Of a stretch of 5,971 nt of DNA, positions 5,030 through 5,971 are shown piece after piece. The first letter of the stretch is position 1. Every line of letters begins with the position of its first letter. Below the pieces are notes generated by a model. That model was not told the origin of the DNA. It ran no database searches and saw nothing but the letters and a program-made list of their open reading frames with translations. The position numbers and the translations under genes were made by a program. The stretch spans positions 1 to 5,971 of the forward strand of contig JAKFUW010000239.1 in assembly GCA_021732545.1 (NCBI GenBank), written 5' to 3'. This stretch comes from Alphaproteobacteria bacterium. GTDB lineage: Bacteria; Pseudomonadota; Alphaproteobacteria; Rickettsiales; UBA3002.

Positions 5030-5971
5030 ATGAATGCCTATGAGGTTGATCGCAGTGGGGCGCACCCCACACTGGCGCTAACCACCATGGCCGTGCCAAA
5101 GCTGGCCGCTGATGAGGTGCTGATTGAAGTGGCCGCTATCGGCCTGAACCGCGCAGATTTATTTCAGGTGCAAGGCACCTACCCTGCGCCTGCGGGAATG
5201 CCCGATATCCCAGGACTCGAAATATCCGGACATGTGGTGGCGATGGGGAAAAATGTCTCGCGCTGGCACATCGGCGATGCGGTGTGTGCACTGCTAGCAG
5301 GCGGTGGATATGCGCAATATGTGGCAGTCAAAGCGGATCACTGCCTGCCTGTTCCTGCGGGAATGAGCATCACCGATGCCGCAGCCCTGCCTGAATGCAT
5401 CGCCACCGTCTGGATGACGATGGTGTGGGAAGCGGGTGTAAAGGCTGGCGAGCGTGTGCTGGTACATGGCGGCGCCAGCGGGATTGGGACGACTGCCATT
5501 CAAATTCTTACACGACTAGGCGCCGATGTTATCGTGACCGCAAGCACCGATGAACGCTGCGCTGCGTGCGAACAATTGGGCGCAACCGCCATTAATTATC
5601 GCACGCAGGATTTTGCAGAAATGATCAAGTCGATGGGCGGAGTCGATGTGGTGCTCGATATGATCGGCGGCGATACCATCGCCAAAAATATGAGGATTTT
5701 GCGCTTAGGCGGGCGGATGATCAGCATCGCTTTTCTGGATGGCGCGGGCATTACCATCCCTGCGGGTAGTCTGCTGATGAAGCGCCTGACATGGCGAGGC
5801 TCCACCTTGCGTTCGCGCTCTGATTCCGAAAAATCGGAATTACTCGCGGATATTGAGCAAAAAGTCTGGCCGTGGATGGCATCGGGCGCGTTTAAACCCG
5901 TGATCGATTCCGTCTATCCCTTTGAGCAAGCGGTGGATGCACTGGAGAAGATGGAGAAACGCTTGCATCTT
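5030..5971 (+). CDS. NAD(P)H quinone oxidoreductase, PIG3 family (3' end missing)
   Basis: Zinc-free medium-chain dehydrogenase/reductase of the quinone oxidoreductase type (TIGR02824-like, related to human TP53I3), which reduces quinones or other reactive carbonyls with NAD(P)H. An open frame of 314 codons runs to the window edge without a stop; the family is about 325 long, so about a dozen residues are missing. The N-terminal GroES-like domain shows GLNRADLFQVQGTYP (38-52) and PGLEISGHV (61-69). The Rossmann part carries HGGASGIG (146-153). FKPVIDSVYPFEQAVDALEKME near the end is the usual C-terminal block. The zinc-binding cysteines of alcohol dehydrogenases are absent. ATG 5030 is chosen by family alignment; its ribosome site is poor (AAGAA four bases upstream), and an in-frame ATG at 5015 would add five residues. 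It is divergent from DUF1192-bdhA. Confidence 0.9.
   Translation, partial: MNAYEVDRSGAHPTLALTTMAVPKLAADEVLIEVAAIGLNRADLFQVQGTYPAPAGMPDIPGLEISGHVVAMGKNVSRWHIGDAVCALLAGGGYAQYVAVKADHCLPVPAGMSITDAAALPECIATVWMTMVWEAGVKAGERVLVHGGASGIGTTAIQILTRLGADVIVTASTDERCAACEQLGATAINYRTQDFAEMIKSMGGVDVVLDMIGGDTIAKNMRILRLGGRMISIAFLDGAGITIPAGSLLMKRLTWRGSTLRSRSDSEKSELLADIEQKVWPWMASGAFKPVIDSVYPFEQAVDALEKMEKRLHL

Overview
The window looks like a chromosomal stretch of an alphaproteobacterium. Evidence: the pal-cpoB pair of the Tol-Pal system, a cysteine-free ribosomal protein L31, a DUF1192 protein divergent from a PIG3-type quinone oxidoreductase (a pairing I associate with this class), and a 3-hydroxybutyrate dehydrogenase typical of polyhydroxybutyrate (PHB) users. 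Base composition is mixed: the core genes look close to or above 50% GC, while one gene of unknown function (1911-2501) counts to about 40% by hand. I cannot name the genus.

Layout. Positions 51-1490 (minus strand) hold pal followed by cpoB, separated by 15 bases; they encode the outer-membrane lipoprotein that grips peptidoglycan and its periplasmic TPR partner. A 170-base divergent spacer separates pal from rpmE (L31, plus strand, 1661-1906). rpmE ends 4 bases from the end of a convergent AT-rich gene (minus, 1911-2501) that I do not recognise. Between that gene and the next is a 245-base spacer, most of it taken by a 150-base palindromic element (2592-2741) made of two related hairpin arms facing each other. 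Then come, all on the minus strand, a patatin-like lipid hydrolase (2747-3811), a 148-base spacer with a probable terminator and a small palindrome, bdhA (3960-4742), and a small DUF1192 protein (4758-4946) whose stop lies 15 bases before bdhA. Divergent from these, a PIG3-family NAD(P)H quinone oxidoreductase starts near 5030 and leaves the window at 5971, probably about a dozen residues short of its end.

How the genes fit together. pal-cpoB serves envelope constriction at division and outer-membrane integrity. DUF1192-bdhA is a likely two-gene operon; BdhA interconverts 3-hydroxybutyrate and acetoacetate, and the patatin enzyme just downstream may act on a lipid or polyester substrate in the same area of metabolism (inference only). 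The most notable structure is the palindromic element: its two 44-base arms differ at 13 positions, and 10 of these form five compensatory base-pair changes. The hairpin has therefore been kept while the sequence changed. The left arm carries an extra 45 bases at its tip. I saw no CRISPR array, tRNA, rRNA, transposase, or defence or toxin system.
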